Below are positions 35,565 through 48,321 of a DNA stretch of 64,000 bases, piece after piece. Position 1 is the stretch's first letter. Every line of letters begins with the position of its first letter. Under the pieces are notes generated by a model. That model did no database searches and was not told the origin of the DNA. It saw only the letters and a program-made list of their open reading frames with translations. The translations under genes and the position numbers were made by a program. Where the stretch lies: the NCBI GenBank assembly GCA_011634665.1, contig WAEK01000004.1, positions 3,102,001 through 3,166,000 of the forward strand. Direction: 5' to 3'. The stretch is from Mortierella sp. BCC40632 (taxonomy: Eukaryota; Mortierellomycota; Mortierellomycetes; Mortierellales; Mortierellaceae).

Positions 35565-37090
35565 CCTCAGCTAATAGTGTGAGGTGTTCTGATTCTACCT
35601 GTCTGGTGCAACCGAAGAATAGCCTGTCTCTTCCTCCTCTCCTCCTCTCCTCCGCCCCCCTCGGGAAGGCTCTTGCTCAAATAATCAACTCCCGTCTCAC
35701 CAAGGATGATACGCCCGATAAACTGTCCATCCCAGCATAACCAGCTTTTATGCTCCAGTCAGCAATGAGTACAAGAAAAAGAAAAAGGTACTGTACAGGC
35801 CCGTCCTTGTGAGAAAAAAAAGTCATAGATGGATAGGCGATCACCAAACAACAGGGTCCCCCTTCAGCCAAGATGGACCCAGCACTAGAGTTGACTGAAC
35901 TGAACAAACACACACACACAACAACGGTATGTTGAAATCTACTGTGTTACCAACCTCCTTGAGCCACAACAAAAACGCAATTGATCTCACTCTGCCACCA
36001 GATATATTGCAGAGTACGGGTAAGGATACATTGGGTATCCTCTGTGTAGACTTTATAGCAGGAAGAACCGAATATCCGATTCCATCAATGATTGGTCTCT
36101 TCTCCACAACAATAGCATTGAGATTATGTCCAGGATTGTGGGGAGGAGGAGGAGGGAGCCTTTTTGCGCACGCACACACGCTTTCTCGATCCGCGCCATC
36201 TCGGAACTACGCCCGATTGCGATAGTAGGCACAAGATCAATTAAACGCCTCTCCTATACTTATTACACACTTTGGAGTAAATGAAGACATGGAGGCACAA
36301 AAAGTTGTCCCACATGGTCCGTATCTATCAACGCGATCAAATCCAGGAGATCAAAAGTTACAAAACTCCAACTCTCCAATATGCAATTACTGTCAAGAGA
36401 AAGGGAGGGGCAGTACGTAGTAGTAATAGAAGAGAGGTCAAGGACACGGTCTCTGTAGGATATGGTTTGCTCAGCCGTCTCTTTAGCCACCAAACGATAG
36501 GCCAAGTGGCTAGTTATATTACATTCTTTTGCAAAGTAGCAATGTAAATGCTAAATCATTAGCCCCCCACCCCTCTTTCCAGACAGCCCTTCAAGTAACG
36601 AGCCTCTGTCATGGCTACAGAAGTGCTAATTAAAAAAAAACAAAAAAAGCCTAATTGTTTTGTTCCACGTGTTCATTACCTGAACCCTGAAACGTTCTTT
36701 TTTCCCCTAGACATAGTCGTGTGAAATCTTGCATTCTTCTAGAGGCAGAGAGAAAGAATGAGAGAGAGAGAGAGAGAGAACAATCGTCATATCCCAACTC
36801 GATTAGCTCGATCAAGGTTAGCCCACAACGAGGCCTTTCAATGCAAAATCTCAATCATTCTAAGGGGAAAAGGGAGTCTATCGATCGGCAGAAGTTGTGC
36901 ACCTCGCCAAAAACCATGTCAAGTGTCATGCAGGAATGTATTACTTTTCTTTTTTCTTTTCTGTATTTTTTTTATTCCACTTGGCAATAAACCACTCCAG
37001 AATCGTGTTGGTCAGACATTCGTACGTTTTTTTTCCAGTCCTACTATCAGGATCCTACACTATTTTATCTTACTCTTCTAGATGTACATT

Positions 37091-37656
37091 TTAGAGTCTG
37101 TTCTTGAAAAACTCTTGCCAAGCATCCAGAGTCCATCCGCTGCTAATCGAGTTCTCAACAAGACCATCCCAAAGTGCAGTAGGCGAAACATGAATACCGT
37201 TCTGACGATTCAACTTGATAAAATACTTGAGATCATTAATGACCTTATTCCCCAAGTTGGTCGATTGTGTTGGATCCTGAACGGGGACAATCTCTAAAAG
37301 AGAATAGATCGCCTCAGTGTTCAATCGGTTGTTGGAAGAGGAAGAGGCAAGAGCGACTAGGGCCTTGTACTGATCGGTACGAGACTTGTCGACGACTGAC
37401 TCGTCAAAAAAGCTATGGCGTGAGGACAATGTCAATCCACAGTTAACCGTTAAAGCTGCAAGGAGGGTAAACAAGCGACTTGAACAGCGCAACGCACAGG
37501 CAATTTTTTTTTTTTTTACCTTTTCTGCTGTGCAAAGAGCACATTGCTGTATTCAGCAAACTGAGAAGGGTCAAGCTTCTCAACAGCAAGGGCAGCCTAT
37601 TTAACCGCCATGACACCCAGATGTTCTGTGTTAAAAGCCTGCTATCCCATGCGAAG

Positions 37657-37690
<34 letters not shown>

Positions 37691-38025
37691 ACCTCAGCAG
37701 TAAGAGTGGAAGAAGGGTGCCAAGGTTGAACCTGGTGTCTAAAGATCACCTATGGATGATTGAATAAGAAAAAATATCTTCTTTGAGCACTCAACACCAG
37801 TTGAACGTGAAAAATAAATAAATAAAAAGCATTCCCAGCCCTCATTGTGATTACCTGAACTTGATCAGGGTACTCCTGCTGCAGCCACGGCAAGACGTGT
37901 TTGTAAACCTGGTTCCAGAGTTTAGCCGAGAACGGGCACACATAGTCCAGATACAACTCGAGTGTATGGGGCGAACTGGGTGAACCTGAGATACGATGGC
38001 CTGAGTACTGAGGTGGGAGCGACAT
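37091..38025 (-). CDS. DsbA-like thioredoxin-fold protein, four exons
   Basis: Exons 38025-37855, 37749-37693, 37596-37520 and 37412-37091 give 208 residues. The N-terminal strand LELYLDYVCPFSAKLW carries a CPFS at residues 30-33, the active-site position of DsbA/thioredoxin-fold oxidoreductases, with a Ser in place of the second Cys. The next exon encodes FRHQVQPWHPSS, a cis-Pro-type strand-helix common in fungal and bacterial relatives. It is then followed by AALAVEKLDPSQFAEYSNVLFAQQ. A helical insertion and the C-terminal WDGLVENSI follow. With a single active Cys it may use glutathione like a monothiol enzyme. No signal peptide is seen. Confidence 0.82.
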
Positions 38026-38040
38026 ATTTTAGTATTCTTG

Positions 38041-38090
<50 letters not shown>

Positions 38091-38360
38091 GAGAGGATGT
38101 GAGTTTGGAATGAAATGAAAGAAAGAGTTGATGAGGACCACTTGGACATGAGCTGGGAAAAAAGCTGGCAAGTGTGACGCCTCTTCTCCCTACTTAACTC
38201 CTCTAAAGAAACAAAGGTACGTGAACATTAGCCAATGCCGTGCTCACAGGCTTCTATTTCGTAATACCTCTATCACGTCTTTTTTTTTTTTTTTTTTTTA
38301 TTCATTGTACTCGTCCATACTCATGGTCTCTATAGGATACCATTAGATCCATCCCCCCTT
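38026..38360. other. Spacer between ATP10 and DsbA-like genes
   Basis: 335 bases between two minus-strand genes. It contains a 42-base T run (38044-38085; A in the sense direction, 19 bases before the ATG) and an 18-base T run near 38281-38299 beyond the ATP10 gene's stop. Confidence 0.6.
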
Positions 38361-38867
38361 TTAGCGACTTGTACGTTCAGACAGCTTTTGAACACTCTCA
38401 ATTAACGTCTTGATCTCGGCTTCTGTTCCGTTACCATGGGCACCCCACCGGATCTTACAGTTGCTATCCACCAAGAATACATAGCCAAGATATGAGTTTT
38501 GCATGCTAAGAGGTTCCTTTAGGTGTTTGATGGATTTATAATGCAAAACATAGTTTGCCTGGAGATCCGAATTATCCATTGAAAGAAAGAAGAAAAAAAG
38601 ACGAGGGGGTAGAGATAGAGAGATAGAGAGAGATAGAGAGAGATAAAGAGAGAGAGAGAGAGAGAGAGAGAAAGTGAGAGAAGGTGAGAGAAGGTGAGAC
38701 GATGAGTATTGAGAAGTTGCCCTCAAAGATAGGAATGAACACCCAGTTCATCTCAACATTGGATCCTTACGTGTCGCTCTTCGGGAATGTTCTTCTTGAC
38801 AAAGGGTACCATCATCCTGACCAATCCTGCCTTCAATGGGTTCTCTTGGATGTTGAGCTAGCATTTC

Positions 38868-38898
<31 letters not shown>

Positions 38899-39242
38899 GA
38901 ATTATCCAGAGTCAGACTATTGACCAGTTGCAACTAAAGCAAGCCATCCGACCTATTTTAACAACCCCTTGGTCGATAAAAGATCATATACCTCCACCAA
39001 CTGAACTTTGGATGTTTGACTGGCGGTAGAGGGCCAACGCTTCAGGAATGGTGTCATAAAGGTTTCGATTTGATCCTCTCCAAATTTGGTCCCTGAAATA
39101 GCCACAAGACTGATCTTTCCCTTCAAGAGATCCACGAGTTCTACTGATTCCGAGGTCTTGAGGGATGTTCCAATGATGTTGGGCATATAGAGTGATTTCT
39201 ATTGAAGTTGGGATAAAAAGTTTGTTAGAACAGGATGATCAA

Positions 39243-39280
<38 letters not shown>

Positions 39281-40139
39281 GAGGCTCCTCCCAGTTGGAT
39301 CGATAGAGATGAAAGAAATGCTTACATCGGCAGCGATCATGCTTGGGGTTCCCTTCCACAACTTTGATCCTGTCTTTTGCAGTTCACTAAACTCGCGAAA
39401 GTATCCCGATTGGAAATCATGCAACCTATAATCCCCCCCCCACAACGAATCAAGAAAAAAAAAAAACAACATATCCAACGGTTATTCTCATGGTTTCCTG
39501 CATCCCAAGATCATATCTTTGTTCCCCAGTCAAGTAAAAAAGGGCACATGCGCATAAAAGAAGAACAAAAAAAAAAAAAAAACGAAAAGAAAAGTAAAAC
39601 CCGTACAATTCCTTGCGCTTCTCCAGATTCTTTTCCTTGTCTGTCCAGTCGTGTACTTTAGATTTCATTCCATCCTTGGCTTTAGCAAAAGGTGACTTTT
39701 TAGCGTTGCTCGCTTCCTTGGCCAAAAGTTGCTTTGTACTCAGGGGTTGTTGTGCGACACCGAAACGTCCTCCGAAAGGTGAAAGGGGTAGATTCTTGAT
39801 CTCCTCTGCCTGTTTCTTGGCCTTGTCCGCTTCACTGTTACCATCGCCGTTATTCTCAGTGGTGGTAGTGGGTTTCTTGGTATCAGATGGTAGGGTAGCA
39901 GACTTTGGTTGTGATGGCTGTGATGGTTGCTGTTGCTGGTATAGTTGGGAGGTGGTGGTGATCGTGCGGACAGGAGATGCTACTTGGCACCCGCCTGGAC
40001 ATGGCCCTCTCCTGAAGATGTCATTGTTCCTTGAAATCCATGGCGAAGTACGGATTTGAATCAGACTGTTCACACGAGTCTTTGATGGAGCCTGAGCAAA
40101 AAGGGTTTTGGCTGTGAATGCCGATCGACTGGGATGCAT
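38361..40139 (-). CDS. Mitochondrial ATP synthase assembly factor ATP10
   Basis: Exons 40139-39607, 39425-39326, 39198-38992, 38857-38771 and 38558-38361 give 374 residues. The long first exon encodes an Arg/Ser-rich presequence (MHPSRSAFTAKTLFAQAPSK) and a Gln/Pro-rich linker, consistent with matrix import. The conserved ATP10 part follows: GYFREFSELQKTGSKLW, SLYMPNIIGTSL, GKISLVAISGTKFGEDQIETF, VQLVELNIQENPLKAGLV, and C-terminal ANYVLHYKSI..YLGYVFLVDSNCKIRWGAHG. ATP10 is an inner-membrane chaperone that helps join subunit 6 into the Fo sector. The thioredoxin-like region lacks catalytic cysteines, as is usual. Two introns carry long A or T runs. Confidence 0.93.
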
Positions 40140-40725
40140 TGTTGAGCCAATTACTCTTTTAGTGTCTATCTGATCTGATCAAGGTAAGCAAGGTCCTCCT
40201 TTTTTTTTTATTCTACGGAAACGGACTTCGGGGCTTGGGGGGGTGAAGTGGACTGCTTTCGGTCGAGCTCCGCGTCTCTTTTTTTTTCTTTCTTTTGGCC
40301 ACTTTTAGAAAGAGAGCAATAACGCGCTGCCAAAAGACCAACAATGGCGCTTGGTCCTAGGGAAGAGGGAAGAGGGGGGGGGGGAGGTACCACAATTTTT
40401 ATGGCTATTGGACTCGACCACAGGGGTTGTATCGCTTCACCCAGCACTTGTCCCACTCGTTCTGACTAAAGGTAGGCCTGATCACAGATTGTCCTTCAAA
40501 CCATTTTTTTCCATTCGCCAAAGCATAGACTGTCAAGACAAAAAGAAAGAAAGAAAGAAAGCGTCAGCTGCATTGCATCAGGCTCTGGACTCTTTGACAA
40601 TGCCAAGTTGTGATACTCTCTATTTGGTCTCCAGAATCTATGCAACGAGCTCAAGGGGATGAAAAGGATCCCGAGGACTACTCTAGTCGGTAGTCCTGAA
40701 GAGAGGAGGATATGGCTAATAGCGC
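40140..40725. other. Spacer between DUS4 and ATP10 genes
   Basis: 586 bases with no supported gene. It contains G-rich and C/T-rich text around 40360-40390 and short purine tracts (gaaa repeats near 40545-40560). It probably holds the DUS4 3' end and the ATP10 promoter. Confidence 0.6.
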
Positions 40726-41196
40726 TTAGACGAGTATTGTGGAACGTCGTCGCTTTGGCATATCCAGGCCATAGTTTTCCTCCATATAATCCAATATTGA
40801 GGGAATAGACGTTAGTGAATTGAACGTCCTCCTCTCTAAAGCCGGAACAAATAAACAACAAAGGGTAAGTTTAGAAATTGGCGCGAGCATTCGAGTATGG
40901 AGACAGGGAAAAGTCCATTCGTTGCACATCAAGCATTGGATCCAAGCAAACAATAGTTTCATTACCTGCGTTACTCATAATATTTTCCATCATGTACATC
41001 AGATGATGATGGAAAATAAAAGCGTTGGTACCATAGGACAATGCAAGGTCAACATAGGTCTCGATGCATTCCCACGGCGTCACAGTATGCCCTGCGTAGA
41101 GTGCTGGGTTCTCCAGAATTCCTCTTGCCGACATTGTTCCTAGGTAACCAACAAGAAACCAGAGGATGGCGCGATAGGAAGAAAGTTAGTCAGCAA

Positions 41197-41234
<38 letters not shown>

Positions 41235-42270
41235 CAATAAAATAGACGATCGCCTGTTCAAAACTGTATCTACCGTTGACTCCAGTCGCCTTTACTAATT
41301 CGTCCGCATCCTCTTTACTGAATACATTGCCATTGGCAATGACAGGCACGGTGGAGGTTTCTTTGACCAATTTGATTCCATCAAGATTTAAAGGCTCAGT
41401 TGATTTCTGTTTTTTGGTCCGTCCATGAACCGTGATAAAGTCGACGCCAACTGACAAGGCTCTCTTAACAAACTCTTCAGTTTCCCTATCAATAGGACAC
41501 CAGAGTCATCACGCCGTGATCCATTAGTGAGAAGCGATAACAACAACAAAAAATCAAGCAGGACCAAAACAATAGAGGAAGAGAGGGGGAGGGGGGCAAG
41601 ACTTCACAGGGCTTCGGTGAGTTGCTTGATTGAAAAAAAAAATCGGTACCTCAAATCTTTGTGAATACGGATTTTAATCGAACATGGCACATTAACCCTC
41701 GCCTTGGTCGTCCGGATCATATCCCTGACTGTCTCTGGATCCGACATCAAATGGGATCCAATCTTTTCATGAATAGCCCACTTTTGAGGACATCCACAAT
41801 TAATATCAATCCCCGAAACATAAGGCGCTGCTAATTCTGCAGCGTTGGCAAGATCGACTCCGTTGGAGGCTGCAAACTGGATCACAACTGGATCATCCAA
41901 CCAGTTGGTCGAGAACTCACACTCACGTGCATAGTTACTGGAAGCAAAGACGTCTGCCAAGATCATGGGTGTGTAGACGATATCGCAGTTGTATCTGTTC
42001 TGGTCGACATTGGTAGGATGTGTGTAGGGGAAGGGAGGGTCAATGCACTGTGCTCAAATGACATTCCAGATCTTTCTCCTCAAAAGAATTGACCGAATTG
42101 ACCATGGTGGATTCGAGTCGAGTCTAAATCACTTTGACTGACCTTCGGACGAGTTCTCGAAATGGGAGTTTGCTGTACCGGACCATGGGTGCACAGACAT
42201 TCAATGGTCGGGTACTGGCCGAGAACAACTGCAAAATGTCTGTCCGTGGTAATGATCCTGGAACTTCCAT
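40726..42270 (-). CDS. tRNA-dihydrouridine synthase, DUS4 type
   Basis: Exons 42270-42143, 41994-41650, 41485-41274, 41139-40966 and 40835-40726 give 322 residues. The flavin TIM barrel shows CAPMVRYSKLPFRELVR at the start, YTPMILADVF, VIQFAASNGVDLANAAEL, and DINCGCPQKWA with the proton-donor Cys at about 111. It continues with IKIRIHKDLR, FITVHGRT, VPVIANGNV and GTMSARGILENPALY. The C-terminal helical part includes HHHLMYMMENIM and LDYMEENYGL. DUS4 enzymes reduce U20a/U20b in the tRNA D-loop using FMN and NADPH. The last three residues before the final splice are phase-consistent, which rules out the longer alternative frame at 40496. Confidence 0.94.
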
Positions 42271-42744
42271 GATTTCTGAATTGTCGAGAGCGATCAATGG
42301 ATGGCCCAGTTGTGAGATAAAAATATAGATTGTGACCTTGGATTCTGGGCGAAGACCCTGTTGCTCCCCTTTTTTTTTTTATACTTCATGAGCGGTTAGA
42401 GAGTCTTCAGCATAAAAGTCAAGAAGCTCATTTTTTTTTAAATCTGAGCAACAAATCCCATGAGCCAAATGGATGCAAAAAGGCGGATATCATGGATACT
42501 CCACATACTAACGGTTATATTCCAACAGAACCCGAGTTTATATTATTTGTATTTTTTTACATCACTGATGCTCCAGGTTCTTCACTCAAAAACACCCTAT
42601 AGATTCGGCTTGATACAGCTCTACCCACTGTGGTATTTCGGCCAATGATCTAGTTTACTCCAACGTAAAAAGAAAAAAAACAGAATGTCGAGTGAATAAA
42701 TAGAAACAAACTAACAAAGGATAGAAGAGACAACTCGTCATTTA
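42271..42744. other. Spacer between DUS4 and Eme1 genes
   Basis: 474 bases of ordinary A/T-rich sequence holding the DUS4 upstream region and the Eme1 3' flank. No gene is supported. Confidence 0.6.
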
Positions 42745-45700
42745 TCAATCATCACCTACCGGGATGTTGGTGAGCATAAACTCGGCTTCGGACGCACTGC
42801 TGCAACGACGGTAGCCTTCATAAAGACTTTTGAGCGTCGGGTATTCTTCCACGATCGATTTGGCCACCGACAAGGTCACCATCAAGATTTCTTGAAGACT
42901 CTTGACCCATGTATCAGCTGCATCGGCTCCAGATCGGATTCCTTCAACGTATGCATTCAGATTGGTTTGGCGTGCATCCCTATGCGAAAAAAAAGAAAAG
43001 TATGCACAACAGTAGTCGTTAGCGCCGTAAGTCAATCCTTAGTCTTGCTCTAGTCCTAGCCATGCACAAAGCACTTCTACTACGAGGCAGTCATTACTTG
43101 AAAGGTAAAAGTCCAATCTGCTCCGTCAGGTTCACAAGCGTTTCTGCAGATTCATCGTCATCGTTCGTATGGATAACCAGACAGTCCTGTTCCATCTGAA
43201 GCCAAAGAAGTTCCTTCTCAAGTCTCTCCTGCTCGGGCATCCCCTTTTCCGATCCCGATTTCCATTCACTTCGGTCCGCCTCCGAGTTATTCTTCTCACT
43301 ACCACCATGGAGCGTAGCAAGGACAGCCAGCTGAAACTTTTTGCTCGTCATCTTTTTCAGTTCGCGCGAATGTGATTCCATCCCACTGATTAAAAAGACA
43401 ACCCTCATTCGATGGAGTCGTTGGTTTCGCTTGTCTTGCAAGAGTCGTTCCGGTGGTAGAGTCGATGAAGAGGATGATACGTTTGTTCTGGTGGCATTTT
43501 TCATTCGTTCTGTATTCTTTCGAAGTCGTAGGTCACGCTTCACCTTTTCAAGATTGGTTCGAAACGTTCCCGAATCCAACATCCTGGAGAGCTCTCCGAC
43601 TTCAAAGTACCAAACACAGAGTGACTCCAGCTCGTTTATCCTGTCTTCCTCTTCAATCGGAATAAATAAATCCTGCTCTTCGTCGTATCGACTACTGGCA
43701 CGCCGCTGCCAGTAGATCATGTTGGGCAAAGGACATGGGTCCAAGGTGCCCCTTCTCTTAGATCCCATCTGATATACAACATTCATTCCACATCCTAAAG
43801 GTACCAAGTACTCTTGCAAGATCTGTCCAAATGACGACTCGTTAAGAGATTCCTCTATACAAACAATCATATCCTTGGCTGACTCAGTCCTGTGTGCGGT
43901 CCTATTCACTGCTCGTAATGCTCGTGCTGCCTTTCGCTCTGCCTCCTTTTCCACTTCGAGTGCAACCTTTTCCTGTTCCTTGGCAAGCTTTTCCTGTTCC
44001 TTGAGTAGCCGTTCCTGCTCCTTTAGTGCACGTTTCCGTTGCAGTTCTTCGTCTCGTGCCGCCTTCTTGGCTGCCTTTTCTGCATCTCGAGCTTGCTTTT
44101 GGGCTTCTCTTTCAGCTTTTCTTTGAGCGACCTTAGCATTCTTGGAGTCAGTTCCTGTCTCACCATAGTCACTCTCACCATTCGAACCATCTTCGCCGTT
44201 GCTGTTTTCATCCGTTCCAGAGACAGCTGCTTTCGCCTTCGCCTTCGCCTTCACCTTCTTTCTTATTCTGGCTCTCTTTAGAATTTCTTCTTCCAAATTT
44301 TGAGGTCCGTCCATGATCCCTTCTGTATCCCACTCTTTCAAAAAGTCCTCGGTCGAATTATTGGACCGCTTGTTACTTTGGGTTGAGGCAAGAGTCCGCT
44401 TCGATCCCGAGGATCCATTGTTGTTTTGTCGGCTCCTGGAGGAGGATCCTGTGGCATTTCGACGACGGTTTCTATTGTTTCCCGAGAACACCTCATCCAT
44501 CAAGAGCTCACTCTCGCTGTCTTGTTCAAAATCATCCATGAAAAACCTGGGTGGACTCAGGGTCACATCCACAAGACTCTCCAAATTGATTTCAGGCGAC
44601 GATTTCCATTGTTTGACGGATGGTAATGCTTTAGATCCAAACGTTTCTAAGGCCTCGCTCATGTCATCTACACTCATTCGATGACCTGAACGCCCCGACT
44701 TTTCCGATGCTCGAATGTCCTTTGGCCAATATGTCTCATCCTTGATAAGCAACTCTTCAGACGGTGGAGAATATTCGATGGACTTGGCGGACTTGATGGT
44801 CTCTGACCACGATTCCTTTTTGGTCACCCCATTGGATCGTTCTATGGTTGGAAAGGCTGATCCGATGCTCTTGCCTATTGCTTCTGACGCGGGCGTTTTG
44901 AATTTACTTTTATCTCTAGAGTTCACATACAGATCAAATGCACTCTTGGATTCCGAGATTTTGGATGCCTTGGTCGGGGAGCGCAGGGATGATTTAGCAA
45001 AGGCCCCTGATGGGCGCGGCAGTAAGTCATCGGCGGTTGGTGATCCATGTGGCGATCCATGTCTCTGATTTGCTAGGCCAATATGCGAAGGTACGGTGGA
45101 AGGTGGAGCATGGGATAGCCTAGAGTGCGATGAAGGCGAGTGTACAGCAACAGGAGAAGACTGCTCATATTCTTCGGTCTCTACAGGCTCATAGTCCCAT
45201 TCTGCATATGGGTCTTGGCTGTTGGAAAGAAGTGGCGGTGTCGTCACTCGTGAATATTCAGGCGAGAAGTCGGAGGTGGCTGGCGTTTTGGGAGAGCGTG
45301 ACAATCCCAAAGACACAGCTGGTTTTTTCCATGAGGACGAAGAGGAGGTCTCTTGCAACGAAGATGAAGCATTCCTGCCCGAGAACTTTTGACCTTGTCC
45401 GGACACTGCAACTTCTTGACGCGGTGACTTGAAGCTCGAGGAGGCGACTGGTGCTCTATCGCTTTTTGGCCACACAGGAGGGTCTTCGACATCATCATCA
45501 CTAGATAGCAAAACAATATCCCTTTCTACTTTGGGCTGTAGGAGCGGCGGTGAGGGTGCTCTTTGCTGAAAATTCTCCCATGGCGCTGTCGATGGAGTGG
45601 AGTTTACCGGTGCTATATTCCCGCCTATCGGTTGCAGAAACTACAGATGCCATCAGTTTAACTCTACAGGCCTACTTAGAGTAAAAAGCTCCAAAGTGAT

Positions 45701-45868
45701 TGTACCGGATAGTACCTGTCCATCTAGAATACGATGAATGGTCTCAACGCTACTCTTGGTGATAGTGAGGTCTTCGATAACGTCCTTGAGTGACTGCGTA
45801 GAACAGACGCTTAGGACCTCTCGGGCCATTTCCAACAGTTCAAGGTCCGTTGGAGTGCCATGGCTCAT
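42745..45868 (-). CDS. Structure-specific endonuclease subunit Eme1/Mms4
   Basis: Exons 45868-45716, 45640-43098 and 42979-42745 give 976 residues. The N-terminal third is a disordered Ser/Pro-rich region with an acidic LLSSDDDVEDPP near residue 95. A long charged helix follows (about 560-635, with KEQERLLKEQEKLAKEQ heptads). The ERCC4-like nuclease fold starts near 641 (DMIVCIEESLNESSFGQILQEYL) and includes VVFLISGMESHSRELKK. The catalytic ERKxxxD motif is absent, as expected for the non-catalytic partner of Mus81. The last exon encodes the tandem HhH end (WVKSLQEILMVTLSVAKSIVEEYPTLKSLYEGY). With Mus81 it cuts branched DNA and Holliday-junction precursors. It diverges from the PCID2 gene. 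Confidence 0.92.
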
Positions 45869-46181
45869 GGTCGCGACCAGGTCAGTCGAATGCTGATAGT
45901 GTTCTGTGTATCTTAATAAAGACCCTGTAGGGGTAGATCCTGAAGGAAGACCACTCGGTCCAGTGATGCCAATGTCCACTGTTCAATGGGCAGAGAGGTA
46001 ATCCTAGAGAATCAAACGAATGCTCTACTTTTGAACTAATGGATTCCACAAGCCACGCAGCGTTCTCGCGCTTCGACTCGAAAAAGATCAGCAGGATGGA
46101 GTCCCTTTTGACGTTCCAAACAACATTCCCTCAAGCATCCCCATCGTCAGGACCCTTCACCTCAGGTCGACTGTCGAAGAG
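45869..46181. promoter_or_regulatory. Short bidirectional region between Eme1 and PCID2 genes
   Basis: 313 bases between the Eme1 ATG (45868, -) and the PCID2 ATG used here (46182, +). Part of it may code: the PCID2 frame is open back to 46053, and an ATG at 45986 followed by GTAATC and a ctaat..acaag acceptor could add a 4-codon exon in phase. If that is right, the true intergenic gap is only 117 bases. Confidence 0.5.
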
Positions 46182-48286
46182 ATGCAATACCTCAAAAACC
46201 ATGTCAAGCAGGTGCAGGATGCATACAATAGCAAGGACAAGGATCGCATCTGTGACCTGATCTTGTTTGACGACAGCACTCCAGAGCTTGGGGAGCTACA
46301 GAAAGTCCTATACGACGTAAGAGAGTTCTGACTCCCCTTGCAGTAGTCGCCTTTTACCTTTTTTGCTGTCAGTTTTGTCTCTTTATTCTTTCTCAACCCT
46401 GGGTAGGATGGCACCCAATCCATAATGCTGGAGCCTGAAATGCGCGTTCTGGGACTTGGATTATACAGGAGAAGCGCGAAGTGGATAACGTGTCACATCC
46501 TCAAAACAGGCCCTTTCCTTTACCCTCAGGACCTATGCCATACCAGTGGAAGACTCGCTGAGAAAATGGTCCCCTACAATCAGACTGAGAATCGCTGACT
46601 CGAAGAGATGGCCGACTCTGGACGCTGCCCCCCCTACCGTTGTTGAATGCGTAGATGACTGAGGAATCAATACGATCGACGGTACAAAGCCAACTCCAGA
46701 ACGGACCACGGCCACTCAAGGACTTCATGATCAACTACCTCAACTTTACGATTGCAGCTGCATTGGATTCGTCATCCTATGTCGAGGTCTATGAGCTTTT
46801 ATCTCTGTGCTATGGGTACTCTACGCTTTTTTTCTTTTTCCAAACGATTCCTTCGGGCAAAGTCTTCGATGAGCAATTGAGCATTGAGCAGGAAAGGGAC
46901 TAATCTAGCCGTATTCCTCATGTCCTTAGATCTTTTTTGACAATTTTCATGGCTCAGGATGCCCAATTTTTGACGCCATTACTCATGAGCATGTCGCGGG
47001 AACTTGTTGAATGGGCTATCCTGGTGAGAATTTAATTTTTATTTTTCTTCCAAATAGAGCTACCATAACAGAGTGTGCTTTCCAAGGAAACCGCTAGTAG
47101 TTGACTGATGATGGGGTCGCCTGGTTACCTCTTCCTCCCTCCTTCCATACCAATCTACTCTAAATAGGCTGACAAGGAGCAACCACGAGCAAAGGAACTC
47201 AGGATCAGTGATGCAGCAGCAAAACACCTTTCACGAGCATTTAATAGTGTCATTAACGACAAGTATGTGTATTCACCAATTGGCAATTCAGACAAAAATG
47301 CTAAAAACGCGTATTGCGGACCAAATTCATTCCTCGGGATGCGGATACTAAGACTTTTTTTTTTTTTTTAAACAACTGAATTCCTTATGATAGAGTACCC
47401 AATGCATTGGAAGACTCCAAGAAAATGGCACTCTACTACCTTGCCAACCTCACATTCCGCATCTATTTTAAGGTGCTTTTTTTTTTTTTTTTTTTTTTTT
47501 TTTCAAAAGAGGAATGGAATTGGAAATAGGACGCGAACCTCACACATGCACACACACACACACACACGTCTGACCTTTCCCTCTCTCTCTCTCTCTCCTG
47601 CTTGCATTCTAGCTAAAATCAACACGTCTGATTCCAACTATGATTGCCAATATTTCAAAAGCTGGAGCCCCCCTGGCCAACTATCCAATGAGTCAACAAG
47701 TCACCCATCGATATTACCTTGGTCGATACCAACTCTATCAATTGAATCTACGACGAGCAGAACGTGACCTCAGCTTTGCTTTCACCAACTGTAGCTCCTG
47801 TGAAATCGATGACGAGAGTACGGTCTATCGGAATAGTCGCCTTATTCTGATCTATCTAACAGCATGTCGACTCTGTCTTGGTCGAATGCCTGGGTTTGTC
47901 CTCATGTCCAACTACGGACTGGATAAATATTTCTGGGATCTAGTTCTTGCGATCCGATCCGGTAACTTGCGACTTTTGGACCAAACCCTTTCTCTAGGAT
48001 CTCCAATCGGATTGAATGGGATGTCCTCCTCCTCCTCGGAGGCTCATTGGTTAGTCAAGAAAGAAATTTATTTCTTGCTCAAAGAAAAGTTACAGGTTCT
48101 TTGTTGGCGATCATTGATTCGAAGGACATGTCTTGTGACAAGAGGTCCACATGATACACAGTTACGAGTTCAGTTGGGAGCATTGCTTAAGGTGGCCAAG
48201 GATTTGACAGGGGATGTTAGTTTGGATATCCTGGACGTTGAATGCATAGTAGCCTCACTCCTCGATCAGGTAAGTCGGAGCGACTA

Positions 48287-48321
<35 letters not shown>

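Larger units (their letters stand above)
32891..37090. other. HSF upstream region and gene-poor spacer
   Basis: No gene is supported in 4.2 kb. Tandem repeats include caaatagcag units at 33385-33420, (GAC)11 at 33509-33541, three ~15-base ggcaaaggcaagttt units at 33569-33606, GA at 33716-33749, an A run at 34298-34323, TGAG/GGTG units at 34733-34780, (GGACT)n at 34993-35018, and three 19-base units gacccttcgagaactggag at 35508-35564. The 35.6-37.0 kb part has ordinary composition, but the frames conflict. Confidence 0.6.

Noticed and set aside
40496..40861. Longer minus-strand end for DUS4 (REEDVQF.. frame)
   Set aside because: The phase-1 splice from 40966 requires the other frame, which gives the family-typical LDYMEENYGL end at 40726.
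45986..46598. Separate three-exon gene of 155 residues ending at TGA 46598
   Set aside because: The central exon (46182-46316 part) matches the N-terminus of PCID2 and its donor joins in phase to 46655, so it belongs to the PCID2 gene.
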